Source: Caedibacter sp052030685 (GTDB taxonomy: Bacteria > Pseudomonadota > Gammaproteobacteria > Francisellales > Francisellaceae). From it: a stretch of DNA of 64,000 nt. The stretch is taken from contig NZ_JBQAJM010000005.1 of NCBI RefSeq assembly GCF_052030685.1, forward strand, positions 44,517-108,516, written 5' to 3'. Made by a program: the position numbers and the translations under genes. The notes under the pieces were generated by a model. That model did no database searches. It worked only from the letters and a program-made list of their open reading frames with translations, and was not told the DNA's origin. Numbering within the stretch: the first letter of the stretch is position 1; every line of letters starts with the position of its first letter. This document shows, in pieces, positions 43,876-52,096 of the stretch.

Positions 43876-44784
43876 TTAAATCATCTCTTTGAGCTGCATC
43901 AAAGCCGCTTTTGATAACTTGAACGTATAGAGTTTACTGGCATGTTCTTTATCTGCTTTAAAACCAATTAAGCCATCATCTAAATTCAAGATTTCCTCAA
44001 TCTGAATGGAGCTTTCTTTATTGTCAAGCTTTTCTTGTTTCTTATACCATGTTTCTTTAGCACGCTTGATCGCTTGACGATAAGCGCCATGAATTTTATT
44101 CTCTCGCACTTTTTGCACAAATTGATTGGCAACTTGCGGTAATTCATCTTCAAGCTTTTTCAATTCATACAATGTACGGACATCATCGATCAAACCATCC
44201 TGACTTAACAGGCGAATTGCTTGTGACGATTTGGCAAGTTTTAAGCGCATCGATACCCAACTTGGTTCACGCCCTAAAGACTCAGCAACTTCTGCTTTAT
44301 TCACTTTACGCTTCATCACCAGCTCAGTCAAAGCGTCCGCTTCTTCAAAGGGAGAAACTTTTTCACGTTGCTCATTCTCAAGCAGTTGGATAATTAAAAT
44401 ATCATTGTCCGCTTCATCACGTAAAATGCATGGCACACTTTCAAGCTTGAGCTCTTTTGCCGCTCTAAACCTACGCTCACCGGCAATGATATGATAAAAA
44501 CCATCATCTTTTTTAGGTGTTACAATAATCGGTTGGATAATACCCTTTTGCGCGATACTCTGCGCTAAAGTGTCAATATTTCTAAAGATTTTACGCGGCT
44601 GATTGGGATCTGGCATTAATTCATTTAAATTGATATTAAGCAATCCACCTGATTGTGCTGCATGCTCATTTAAGGTTTTAAGCTTAAGCGCCAGTAGCGC
44701 TTCCTTTTTATTATCAGCACTGCCATCAACACTGCCTAATTCATGCACCCTTTTTCTATTGGCTAAGGATATTTTGGCACTCAT
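43876..44784 (-). CDS. parB: ParB-family DNA-binding partition protein
   Basis: 302 residues. An N-terminal peptide (ISLANRKRVHELGS, residues ~5-18) is the probable ParA contact. The ParB/Sulfiredoxin domain starts at LNINLNELMPDPNQPRKIF and contains AGERRFRAAKE, the box that binds CTP in ParB proteins, then ENEQREKVSPFEEADAL and an HTH (VNKAEVAESLGREPSWVSMRLKLAK) that would bind parS. It is of plasmid-like type, with little resemblance to the chromosomal Spo0J family past the HTH. Start overlaps parA by 4 bp. No parS site was recognised. Confidence 0.85.
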   Translation of the reverse strand: MSAKISLANRKRVHELGSVDGSADNKKEALLALKLKTLNEHAAQSGGLLNINLNELMPDPNQPRKIFRNIDTLAQSIAQKGIIQPIIVTPKKDDGFYHIIAGERRFRAAKELKLESVPCILRDEADNDILIIQLLENEQREKVSPFEEADALTELVMKRKVNKAEVAESLGREPSWVSMRLKLAKSSQAIRLLSQDGLIDDVRTLYELKKLEDELPQVANQFVQKVRENKIHGAYRQAIKRAKETWYKKQEKLDNKESSIQIEEILNLDDGLIGFKADKEHASKLYTFKLSKAALMQLKEMI

Positions 44785-45416
44785 GCAGTCACCCTTAAGA
44801 ATGAGGCCACGATTTCCTTGGCTAATCTTCTGACCTGAACATGTACATTGCTCTCAGGCGCGTAATCACCGATATACATACCAGAGGCCTCAGCTTCAAC
44901 AAACTTAACACTTTGTGGAATAAACGTACTAAAAGATTTGCCCTCTTCTGCAAGCACATTAAGCAAACTGCGTGACATATTCGAGCCTTTAACAACGCGA
45001 TTAGCAAGTAGCTTATAGGGACGATCAGCAGTTAAAGCTAAATCCTTTGCTTCCAGAAGTCCAGATAAGTCCATACCACTAGGGGCTGCTGGAATAATTA
45101 CTAAATCAGCCAATAAAGCGGCTTTTAATGCTGCTGTTTGGAAATTCGGTGGTGTATCAATAACGATATAATCCACCTTTGATTTGACTTCTGCAATTGC
45201 CTCTCTGGCGTGCTTTTCATCCACTTGAATAACATTATCAGCCGAATCTTCATTTTTAGCCGCCCACGACCAAGCATCTGGCTTGTCTTTATCCATATCA
45301 ACAACTAATACAGAATGACCTAATTCCTTAAGTCCACCATAAATATTCATTGCGGTTGTTGTCTTACCAGAGCCCCCTTTTTGCTGTAAAAGGGCAATTA
45401 CTTTTGCTGTCTTCAT
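44781..45416 (-). CDS. parA: Small ParA-family ATPase (ParF/MinD-like, plasmid type)
   Basis: 211 residues from the ATG at 45416; a TTG at 45422 is in frame. The deviant Walker A is QKGGSGKTT (residues ~12-20), followed by VVDMDKDKPDAWSWAA and VIDTPPNFQTAALKAALLADLVIIP. It lacks the N-terminal DNA-binding HTH of large plasmid ParA and the ~250-residue length of chromosomal ParA/Soj, so it is like ParF or the small cargo-positioning ParAs (PpfA, McdA types). ATP-dependent nucleoid binding moves cargo. It overlaps parB by 4 bp. An inverted repeat lies just upstream. Confidence 0.88.
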   Translation of the reverse strand: MKTAKVIALLQQKGGSGKTTTAMNIYGGLKELGHSVLVVDMDKDKPDAWSWAAKNEDSADNVIQVDEKHAREAIAEVKSKVDYIVIDTPPNFQTAALKAALLADLVIIPAAPSGMDLSGLLEAKDLALTADRPYKLLANRVVKGSNMSRSLLNVLAEEGKSFSTFIPQSVKFVEAEASGMYIGDYAPESNVHVQVRRLAKEIVASFLRVTA

Positions 45417-45439
45417 CTTCAACTGATTAAGTTACGTTT

Positions 45440-45475
45440 AATGCTTGTGTCAGTATATAACACTCATCAAGCATT
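45440..45475 (-). promoter_or_regulatory. Inverted repeat upstream of parA, candidate operator or parS
   Basis: AATGCTTG (45440-45447) and CAAGCATT (45468-45475) are exact inverted repeats, 20 bp apart, with a TATATA-bearing centre that could hold the parA -10 region. ParA or ParB commonly autoregulate from such a site. Position and symmetry only. Confidence 0.4.
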
Positions 45476-45604
45476 TTACAGACTTTCTGCCATGGCTTTT
45501 TTGCTTTATTGTTCATGTAACTTAGTGTTTATTTTGATTCGCTTGCTAAGTTTAACTATACTCTCCAGCATCTTTCAAAAAATGATAAATAACAAGGATG
45601 CATT

Positions 45605-46207
45605 ATGCATAACAAAGCCTCAAGCAAAGCCACTAAATTTGATTCAAATAAAGCCAACGAGCTCGATGATCTGCTGCTTAATTTATATCCGGAGCCTGCC
45701 GATGATTTTGATAAAGATGAGCATATTTTTTCTTTATCCATGTTAGATGGGTATCTGACAGCTGTATTGCTTTGCCCTGACATGATAGATCATGAAGATT
45801 GGTTAGAAGGTGTTTGGCAAGAAGACGCACTACCTCAATTTAAATCTGAGACAGAAAAAGAAAAGCTAATTAAACTGTTAATTGCTGAACACAGCCGTGT
45901 CAAAAAAGCATTTGCCAATGAACTAACTGAGTTTGAACCACTTGTTTATCACGAGATGCATAATGATCAAGCATTACCTGCAATTGATTTATGGCTTGAT
46001 GGTTTTGAACGTGGCTTTGAGTACTTCGTAGATGCTTGGATATTAAACCCGCAAATTGAAGCCGTTATTGATGATATTTTAGGGTTTGATGATGATTGCG
46101 ATTTCGAGCATCTGTCATTAGATCAACGTAATAAATCATTAGAGAGACTCACTGATTTCATCATTCAGTTATATGCATTAATTTGCAGCAACCCGAGCGC
46201 AAAATAA
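45605..46207 (+). CDS. UPF0149 family protein (YecA/YgfB-like)
   Basis: 200 residues, very acidic. The MLDGYLTAVLLCPDMIDHEDWL block near the N-terminus and the WLDGFERGFEYFVDAWIL segment define UPF0149; no C-terminal SEC-C zinc finger as in YecA is present, so it resembles YgfB more. YgfB-type proteins have been linked to regulation in Pseudomonas, but the biochemical role is not settled. CAAGGATGCATT precedes the ATG. It is divergent from parA and 27 bp upstream of the mipA-like gene. Confidence 0.85.
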   Translation: MHNKASSKATKFDSNKANELDDLLLNLYPEPADDFDKDEHIFSLSMLDGYLTAVLLCPDMIDHEDWLEGVWQEDALPQFKSETEKEKLIKLLIAEHSRVKKAFANELTEFEPLVYHEMHNDQALPAIDLWLDGFERGFEYFVDAWILNPQIEAVIDDILGFDDDCDFEHLSLDQRNKSLERLTDFIIQLYALICSNPSAK

Positions 46208-46234
46208 GACAAAATAAAATAGGACTATTTCTGT

Positions 46235-47104
46235 ATGATGAAAAAAGACCTCACTAAAACATCTTTTTGTCTTTTGTTGGCGCTTTCTTCGCTTGCATAT
46301 TCTGACACTCATACCGCAAACAACAATACCAAGACGATCTCATCGGCTGACAATAACAAAACGAAACAAGTGCATAATAAATACAAAGCATTCAAACCAG
46401 AAGCGTATCCTTTTGGCATTGGCTTTGGTGGTATTTTCTCGCCAAACCCTTACAAAAACACCTCGCCAACCATCTTACCCATCCCCGTCATTAGCTATCA
46501 AGGTGAAGATCTCTCGATCAATGGGCCATATATTGCTTATCGGTTTTTAAATACTAAGCACACTAAAACACAGGCACAGTTATTTCTATATCCTGAGACA
46601 TTTAGAGCTAACCAAAGTGATGATCCGCAGTTACAACAGCTTGATAATCGCAACTACCTTGTGATGTTGGGACTAACGCAAGGCTTCAAAAGCACTTATG
46701 GTGACTTAGCATTCGCTGCTAATATTGATGTCACAACGCGTACCAATGGCTATTTGCTAAGCGCTGAATATCGTAAGCGCTTAATATTGCCAGTAAATAA
46801 AAATTTGCTTTTCTTTGTCACTCCTTCAATTGGTTTAAGTTATAGCAGCAAGGAAATCACCGATTATTACTACGGGATTACAGCATCTCAGTCACAACGA
46901 TCAGGTTTGCCACAATATACAACAAATGGCGCACTTAGCCCTTATGTTGGTTTGATGACAGCAGTAAACTTCTCAAAACATTGGAATCTTTTCATTGCCA
47001 CCAGACTAAATCGCTTATCAAATGAAATTTACAATAGCCCAATGGTTAGCAATCAATATATTTTTACAACGGTTGTTTCGTTTACTTATAACTTTGCTTT
47101 ATAA
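46235..47104 (+). CDS. MipA/OmpV family outer-membrane protein
   Basis: 289 residues: a signal peptide (MMKKDLTKTSFCLLLALSSLAYSD), an Asn/Thr-rich linker, then a ~240-residue beta-barrel ending in a terminal phenylalanine-x-leucine (TYNFAL). YPFGIGFGGIF, ISYQGEDLSINGPYIAYR and YYGITASQSQRSGLPQY are typical of MipA/OmpV. MipA in E. coli scaffolds MltA and PBP1B; OmpV functions as a porin-like antigen. It shares the plus-strand unit with the UPF0149 gene. The next gene is convergent. Confidence 0.88.
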   Translation: MMKKDLTKTSFCLLLALSSLAYSDTHTANNNTKTISSADNNKTKQVHNKYKAFKPEAYPFGIGFGGIFSPNPYKNTSPTILPIPVISYQGEDLSINGPYIAYRFLNTKHTKTQAQLFLYPETFRANQSDDPQLQQLDNRNYLVMLGLTQGFKSTYGDLAFAANIDVTTRTNGYLLSAEYRKRLILPVNKNLLFFVTPSIGLSYSSKEITDYYYGITASQSQRSGLPQYTTNGALSPYVGLMTAVNFSKHWNLFIATRLNRLSNEIYNSPMVSNQYIFTTVVSFTYNFAL

Positions 47105-47181
47105 CATCTACTAATTACTCAACAACTGTGCCTTGATAAATATTCATCTGACAACTAAAGTGATAGCCCCCTTTGGGGAGA

Positions 47182-47256
47182 TTATGACAACCAAAACCAA
47201 TACACTACAAAAATGGCAATAATGATTAATAGAACATTCACAATAACCGTAATCAT
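47182..47256 (-). CDS. 24-residue membrane peptide translationally coupled to copA
   Basis: A 25-codon gene (stop included) encoding MITVIVNVLLIIIAIFVVYW followed by FWLS. The ATG at 47256 overlaps the copA stop as ATGA. The peptide is one hydrophobic helix ending in an aromatic YWFWLS membrane-interface cap, and is too short for most gene callers. A similar hydrophobic segment with a WWFW end occurs at the N-terminus of small membrane-anchored cupredoxins that sit near copper ATPases; that resemblance is from memory. A role in CopA stability or copper handling is inferred from the coupling. A short CCCC-GGGG hairpin follows. Confidence 0.65.
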   Translation of the reverse strand: MITVIVNVLLIIIAIFVVYWFWLS

Positions 47257-49502
47257 GCTGCTTCTCCTTGAACTGTATTATTGTTTTCAATTCTTTTAAC
47301 TTTAAAAAATCGTAAACGGTTGGCGTTGGTTACGACTGTTAACGATGATGCAGCCATTGCAGCCGCCGCGATCATGGGACTTAAAAGCACACCAAAAATA
47401 GGGAATAACACGCCAGCTGCCACTGGAATACCTAAGCCATTATAAATAAAAGTACCAAAGAGATTTTGCTTGATATTCTTCATCGTAGCGCGTGAGACTA
47501 AAACAGCATCAACAACACCTATAAGAGAGCTGCGCATCAAGGTAATATCTGCACTTTCTATCGCAATATCCGTACCATTACCAATGGCAAAACCCACATT
47601 CGCTTGTGCTAATGCTGGCGCATCATTAATCCCATCGCCAACCATAGCAACCGTTTCATTTTGTTGTTGTAAAGCTTTGATATGCGTCAGTTTATCCTCA
47701 GGCATACTTTCGGCTAAGACATTATCTATACCAAGCGTTTTGGCAATTGCCTGTGCGGTTTGTTTATTATCCCCTGTGATCATCGTAATTTGGATATTAT
47801 TGCGTTTAAATGCATCAATAGCTTCTTTGGCATGTTCTTTAATCGGATCAGCAACAGCAATAACTCCACTTAATACATTGTTGATTGCTACATACATTAC
47901 CGTTTGAGCTTCATGGCTTTTAGTTGTGGCAAGTGCTTCTAACTTGAGATTTTCAAGTCCATGATTTGCCATAAGTTTATGATTACCAATAATAACAGGC
48001 TCATTATTAACCTCGCCTGTCACACCAAGTCCGGTATAACTCTGGAAATTATTAACTGGTAATAATTCTGCTGAATTTAGCACTTTTTTGACAATTGCCT
48101 CAGCCAATGGATGCTCAGAATATGCCTCTAAACTTGCGGCTATTTTTAATAAATCTTGTTCATTCATACCATCAACACAAGCTACACTAACAACCTCAGG
48201 TTGCCCTTTCGTAATCGTACCGGTTTTATCTAATAGCACATGGGTGATTTTACTTGCAGTTTGTAAGGCTTCACCATTCTTGATTAAAATACCCAATTGT
48301 GCGGCTTTACCCATACCAACAATAATGGAAATTGGCGTTGCCAAACCTAGTGCGCATGGACAGGCAATCACAAGTACCGTAATGCCTGTCACGAGCACAA
48401 AACCTATGCCAAATCCTAAATTAAACCAAACAAGTGCTGCTGCAATTGCACACAATATGACAAAAGGGACAAAATAACCTGATACCGTATCGGCAAAGCG
48501 TGCAATAGATGGCTTGGTATTTTGTGCTTGTTTCACCAAAGCAATGATTTGCGAAAGTACCGTATCTTTAGTCAGTTTGGTCACACGATAGCTAAAACTA
48601 CCTGTTTTGTTAATAGTACCTGAGAATACTTTATCTCTTTTTGACTTTACAACGGCTACGGGCTCACCGGTCAACATTGATTCATCGACATAAGAGCTGC
48701 CCTCGATCACATCACCATCTAATGCAATTTTAGATCCTGGCTTAACACGGATTAGATCACCCAGTTTCAATTGATCAATAGCAACCTTTTCTTCTTGTCC
48801 ATCAGCATTAATGCGATAGGCAAACTTGGGTTGCAAATCAATAAGTTGTTTAATCGCTTCGGATGTTTTGCCACGCGCTTTTTGCTCCAACCAAGCACCA
48901 AGATTAACCAGTGCTATGATAATGAGTGCTGCCTCAAGATAATCGTGTCTGGCATTTTCAGGAATCATCTCTGGCAGCATAATCACAATCATTGAATAAA
49001 TCCACGCAGCTAACGTCCCTAAGCTAATGAGTGTATCCATCGTTGCATGATGCTGCAAAAAGGCTTTATAGGCTGATTTATATATGTGTCCTGCTGCCGT
49101 TACCATAATAACGACTGTTATCAAAGACATAATCAGCCAAAATATATTAATGCTATGCGGCATAATTGCTGGTGAGTATGAGCTCATACCATAGAACATT
49201 AAAAATAAGCCAAAAATACCAGGGATAATTACCTTTTGCCATAGCTTAGGTTTTTCAGCTAATGTGTCTTTCTCTGAGCCTTCGGTGATTTGTTCAGCAA
49301 TGTAACCTAATTGCTTTAAGTATTGAACAATATCCACAGCCTCAAGACTTGTTGCAACCTGAAGCGTTCTATCAGCAAAGTTGACATGCCCTTTTGTAAT
49401 TTCTGGCATTTTAATAAGCGCCGATTCAATCTTACCAACACAGCTCATACATGAGACATTTTTCAATGCAAACGCATACTGATTTATTCTTGCATTACTC
49501 AT
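47253..49502 (-). CDS. copA: Copper-exporting P1B-1 ATPase
   Basis: 749 residues from the ATG at 49502 (AAAGGAG upstream; a longer ATG at 49553 would overlap cueR). A single N-terminal heavy-metal domain has Cys18-Met-Ser-Cys21. Membrane path CPC is in VIACPCALGLATP; LLDKTGTITKG is the phosphorylation site; GDGINDAPALA the hinge. The C-terminal GLGIPVAAGVLFPIFGVLLSP plus SSLTVVTNANRLR matches the Cu(I) P1B-1 signature of NY-less M-x-x-S type. It pumps Cu(I) out of the cytosol. cueR is upstream in the same direction, sharing a promoter, and a 24-residue gene is coupled downstream. Confidence 0.96.
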   Translation of the reverse strand: MSNARINQYAFALKNVSCMSCVGKIESALIKMPEITKGHVNFADRTLQVATSLEAVDIVQYLKQLGYIAEQITEGSEKDTLAEKPKLWQKVIIPGIFGLFLMFYGMSSYSPAIMPHSINIFWLIMSLITVVIMVTAAGHIYKSAYKAFLQHHATMDTLISLGTLAAWIYSMIVIMLPEMIPENARHDYLEAALIIIALVNLGAWLEQKARGKTSEAIKQLIDLQPKFAYRINADGQEEKVAIDQLKLGDLIRVKPGSKIALDGDVIEGSSYVDESMLTGEPVAVVKSKRDKVFSGTINKTGSFSYRVTKLTKDTVLSQIIALVKQAQNTKPSIARFADTVSGYFVPFVILCAIAAALVWFNLGFGIGFVLVTGITVLVIACPCALGLATPISIIVGMGKAAQLGILIKNGEALQTASKITHVLLDKTGTITKGQPEVVSVACVDGMNEQDLLKIAASLEAYSEHPLAEAIVKKVLNSAELLPVNNFQSYTGLGVTGEVNNEPVIIGNHKLMANHGLENLKLEALATTKSHEAQTVMYVAINNVLSGVIAVADPIKEHAKEAIDAFKRNNIQITMITGDNKQTAQAIAKTLGIDNVLAESMPEDKLTHIKALQQQNETVAMVGDGINDAPALAQANVGFAIGNGTDIAIESADITLMRSSLIGVVDAVLVSRATMKNIKQNLFGTFIYNGLGIPVAAGVLFPIFGVLLSPMIAAAAMAASSLTVVTNANRLRFFKVKRIENNNTVQGEAA

Positions 49503-49536
49503 TATCAGCTTGCTCCTTTTTACTTCTTGTTGCTCC

Positions 49537-49944
49537 TTACAGCTTCTTCCCATCTTTTTGATTTTGATAAAGGTCTTTTAAAATTGGACAGTCTTTGCTT
49601 TCTGCCTTGCCGTCACAAGACTGCTCAAGCTTTGTAAGATGCTGCTTTAACTTTGTCAATAATGTGATTTTCTCATTAACATCTTCTAGTTTTTGCCAAA
49701 TTTTTTGCTTAACTTCAGCGCTTGATAGATTTTTACCCTCCATGGCAAATAACTCAGAAATTTCTGCCAAACTAAAGCCTATATATTTGGCATTTTCAAT
49801 AAATCGAATCTTATCAATAATTGATTGATCATATTGTCGGTAACCACTAGCACTGCGCTTGGGCTTTAATAAACCAATCTTTTCATAATGCCTTAAAGTG
49901 ACCGTTGTAATCCCTAATTGCTGCGAAAGCTCACCAATATTCAT
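49537..49944 (-). CDS. cueR: MerR-family copper-responsive activator (CueR-like)
   Basis: 135 residues from the ATG at 49944, with GGAG 5 bp upstream. Residues 1-70 are the MerR winged HTH (IGELSQQLGITTVTLRHYEK). In the effector part, SSAEVKQK places a serine where CueR has Ser77 and ZntR a cysteine, which favours monovalent copper. The metal loop is SCDGKAESKDCPIL with C-x8-C; CueR has C-x7-C and ZntR C-x8-C plus an extra cysteine, so the specificity is not absolute. It precedes copA in the same operon, separated by 34 bp, and the promoter has the elongated spacer of MerR-type sites. Confidence 0.88.
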   Translation of the reverse strand: MNIGELSQQLGITTVTLRHYEKIGLLKPKRSASGYRQYDQSIIDKIRFIENAKYIGFSLAEISELFAMEGKNLSSAEVKQKIWQKLEDVNEKITLLTKLKQHLTKLEQSCDGKAESKDCPILKDLYQNQKDGKKL

Positions 49945-49973
49945 AACATCTCCAGATGATTTACGATGGGTAT

Positions 49974-50004
49974 AATATAAGATTAACCTTAGGGTTAAGG
50001 TCAA
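49974..50004 (-). promoter_or_regulatory. MerR-type promoter with 19-bp spacer and operator dyad for cueR-copA
   Basis: On the minus strand TTGACC (49999-50004) and TATATT (49974-49979) are separated by 19 bp, the elongated spacer diagnostic for promoters activated by MerR-family proteins. The dyad ACCTTA/TAAGGT lies between the two hexamers, starting within the -35 as in E. coli copA and cueO (TTGACCTT). The start codon of cueR is 30 bp downstream. Metal-bound CueR would untwist the spacer to allow transcription of cueR, copA and the small gene. Confidence 0.8.
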
Positions 50005-50117
50005 TGAATTAGTTTGAAATTATTTAAGAAATTTAAGTTAAGCAAAAAATAGTACACTTTAAAGTGATGAAAATAACCAATAAGGTAATGAGTACTTAAT
50101 AAATATATCTATGCAGT

Positions 50118-50633
50118 TTAACCTTCAGCATTTTCCTGCATCAATTTTTTATACTTCTTCTCAATCATCTTGCGCTTTAGAGCTGATAAGTGATCAAAGT
50201 AAGTAATTCCATCCAAATGATCAATTTCATGTTGAATGCAACGCCCATGATAGCCATCACATTCCATTTCATATGCTTCACCAAACTCATTTAAGGCGCG
50301 CATTTTAACCCATTCGGCACGCTTAACCTTAGCTGAGACGCCAGGAAATGATAAACACCCTTCCTCGTCATCAATTTCACCCTTGCGTTCAATGATTTCA
50401 GGGTTAATGGCTACAATTTTTTGATCTTTATTCTCAGAGCCATCCATAATAAACAAACGCATATTGAGTCCCACTTGTGTGGCAGCTAAGCCACCGCCAT
50501 GCTCGACATACATCGTTTCAAACATATCAGCAATCGTTTGACGCAAATCATCATTAATCGCATCAATAGCGACAGGATCTGCCTTTTGCTTTAAAAAGGG
50601 ATGTGGATATTTTAATACAGTTAATCGTGCCAT
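50118..50633 (-). CDS. def: Peptide deformylase
   Basis: 171 residues. Motif 1 GGGLAATQ (46-53), motif 2 EEGCLSFPG with metal ligand Cys93, motif 3 QHEIDH with His135 and His139: all complete, Fe(II) type. It removes the formyl group from nascent proteins. fmt, its usual neighbour, is 41 kb away. No operon partner: a 270-bp gap precedes it with a repeat element. Confidence 0.97.
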   Translation of the reverse strand: MARLTVLKYPHPFLKQKADPVAIDAINDDLRQTIADMFETMYVEHGGGLAATQVGLNMRLFIMDGSENKDQKIVAINPEIIERKGEIDDEEGCLSFPGVSAKVKRAEWVKMRALNEFGEAYEMECDGYHGRCIQHEIDHLDGITYFDHLSALKRKMIEKKYKKLMQENAEG

Positions 50634-50780
50634 GTTGATAAAGCTTCATTTATAACAGTTTGTAATTGCTAGTTAGTCTAACATAAATTGCTTTTGAGCT
50701 TAACCACTTGCGTCACACTTTAATGGCATACCCCTTTTAAAGATCACTAACCATCCATGGCAGCTTCGTATTGGGTTCTC

Positions 50781-50855
50781 ACGTCATCCTGGCTCAGGAT
50801 AATAAGTCATAGGGTGTCATTGCGAGCATGGATGCGTGGCAATCCATTTTATCAG
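50781..50855. repeat. REP-like intergenic repeat upstream of the ung-side gap
   Basis: CGTCATCCTGGCTCAGGAT and TGTCATTGCGAGC followed by GCGTGGCAATCCA (50815-50850) match the wide-spread GTCATTGCGAGC-GTGGCAATCC type of interspersed repeat. It fills the 270-bp space between def and ung, which otherwise holds nothing recognised. Only one copy in the window. Confidence 0.6.
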
Positions 50856-50904
50856 GGATGATTGATTTAACTTCGTTTCAAAGCCTATATTTACAAGCTA
50901 CTCG

Positions 50905-51576
50905 TTACATTTTCCAATCAATTGGCAATAAACCATGCGCTAATAAGTAATTATTTGTTTGTGAAAAATGTTTTGAGCTAAAAAAGCCACGATGTGCTGA
51001 TAAGGGTGAGGGATGCGGTGATTTCAAAATTAAATGCTTGTTATCATCAATTAATTGCGCTTTTTTTTGCGCAGGCGCGCCCCACAATAAAAAAACCACA
51101 TGGCTTTTATATTGATTGATTTGTCCAATAACATGATCAGTAAATTTTTCCCAACCTTTATTGGCATGTGAATGCGCTTGATGTGCCTCTACGGTTAACA
51201 CGGTATTAAGCAAAAATACACCTTGTTTTGCCCAAGCACTTAAATCACCTGATGATGTAACTTCAATACCAAGATCATTCTGTAATTCTTTATAAATATT
51301 CATAAGCGACGGCGGTAGCTTAACACCCGTCTGCACTGAGAATGCCAAGCCATGTGCTTGATTGATATTATGATATGGATCCTGCCCCAAGATAACGACT
51401 TTGAGCGATTCAAATGGACATAATTTAAATGCGTTAAAAACATCTTCCTTTTGCGGAAAAATTTGTTTTCCTTGTTGTCGCGCATTATCAACAAAAGCCA
51501 ATGTTTCTTTAAATTCAATGCTTTTTTTATAATCAGCCAAAACATCTGACCATGAGAGATCTAGATCTACTTTCAT
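50905..51576 (-). CDS. ung: Uracil-DNA glycosylase
   Basis: 223 residues (family 1). The water-activating Asp66 is in VVILGQDPYHN, followed by GVKLPPSLMNIYKELQ and the HPSPLSAHRGFF loop with the catalytic His. It excises uracil from DNA. AAAAGTAG precedes the ATG. Downstream lies a repeat-containing gap; upstream, the Sel1-type membrane protein gene begins 5 bp away. Confidence 0.97.
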   Translation of the reverse strand: MKVDLDLSWSDVLADYKKSIEFKETLAFVDNARQQGKQIFPQKEDVFNAFKLCPFESLKVVILGQDPYHNINQAHGLAFSVQTGVKLPPSLMNIYKELQNDLGIEVTSSGDLSAWAKQGVFLLNTVLTVEAHQAHSHANKGWEKFTDHVIGQINQYKSHVVFLLWGAPAQKKAQLIDDNKHLILKSPHPSPLSAHRGFFSSKHFSQTNNYLLAHGLLPIDWKM

Positions 51577-51581
51577 TTTAG

Positions 51582-52082
51582 TTATGCTCTGATGACATTA
51601 AGCTCACTGGCCATACGAAACCACTCAGCAGCCATTGCATAATCACCGCTATTATATGCATGCAAGCCTCGCAGCATCGGTGATTTATTATAGGTATTAC
51701 GTTGTACACCAATATAATACCAAAGACTGGCTGTCTTCATATCCTTGACAACACCACAGCCAAACTCATACATATAGCCAATCACTAAAGTCGCATTAGT
51801 ATCAGCACTTCGCGCAAAAGGCAAAAGCTGTTGGTAAGCAAGAGGGCAATTGCCCTGCTCAAAGTTGTGATAGCCCAACTGATAGTTTTGCGGCTCATCA
51901 TTTGTCAATTTAATTGACGACAATAAGGCATTTGCATCAGCTTGAACCTGACGCTGCGAGGTATTTAAAGTTAAATTACTTTCATAACGACTATGCAAAG
52001 CATCCACCATAATGCCCGCAAAGATAAACAATAAAATGACCAGAATAACCCACTGCATGGGTTTTGACTTTTTTAATTTCAA
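51582..52082 (-). CDS. Membrane-anchored Sel1/TPR-repeat protein
   Basis: 166 residues: a membrane helix (about 12-28) and then an extracytoplasmic domain with Sel1-type repeats (ATLVIGYMYEFGCGVVKDMKTASLWYYIGV) and a TPR-like end (AYNSGDYAMAAEWFRMA). Sel1 repeats mediate protein-protein contacts in envelope and signalling proteins. It sits between rlmB and ung, spaced 14 and 5 bp, so it is co-transcribed with both, but the neighbours give no functional hint. GGAG lies upstream of the ATG. Confidence 0.7.
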   Translation of the reverse strand: MKLKKSKPMQWVILVILLFIFAGIMVDALHSRYESNLTLNTSQRQVQADANALLSSIKLTNDEPQNYQLGYHNFEQGNCPLAYQQLLPFARSADTNATLVIGYMYEFGCGVVKDMKTASLWYYIGVQRNTYNKSPMLRGLHAYNSGDYAMAAEWFRMASELNVIRA

Positions 52083-52096
52083 AACAATCTCCTAGT

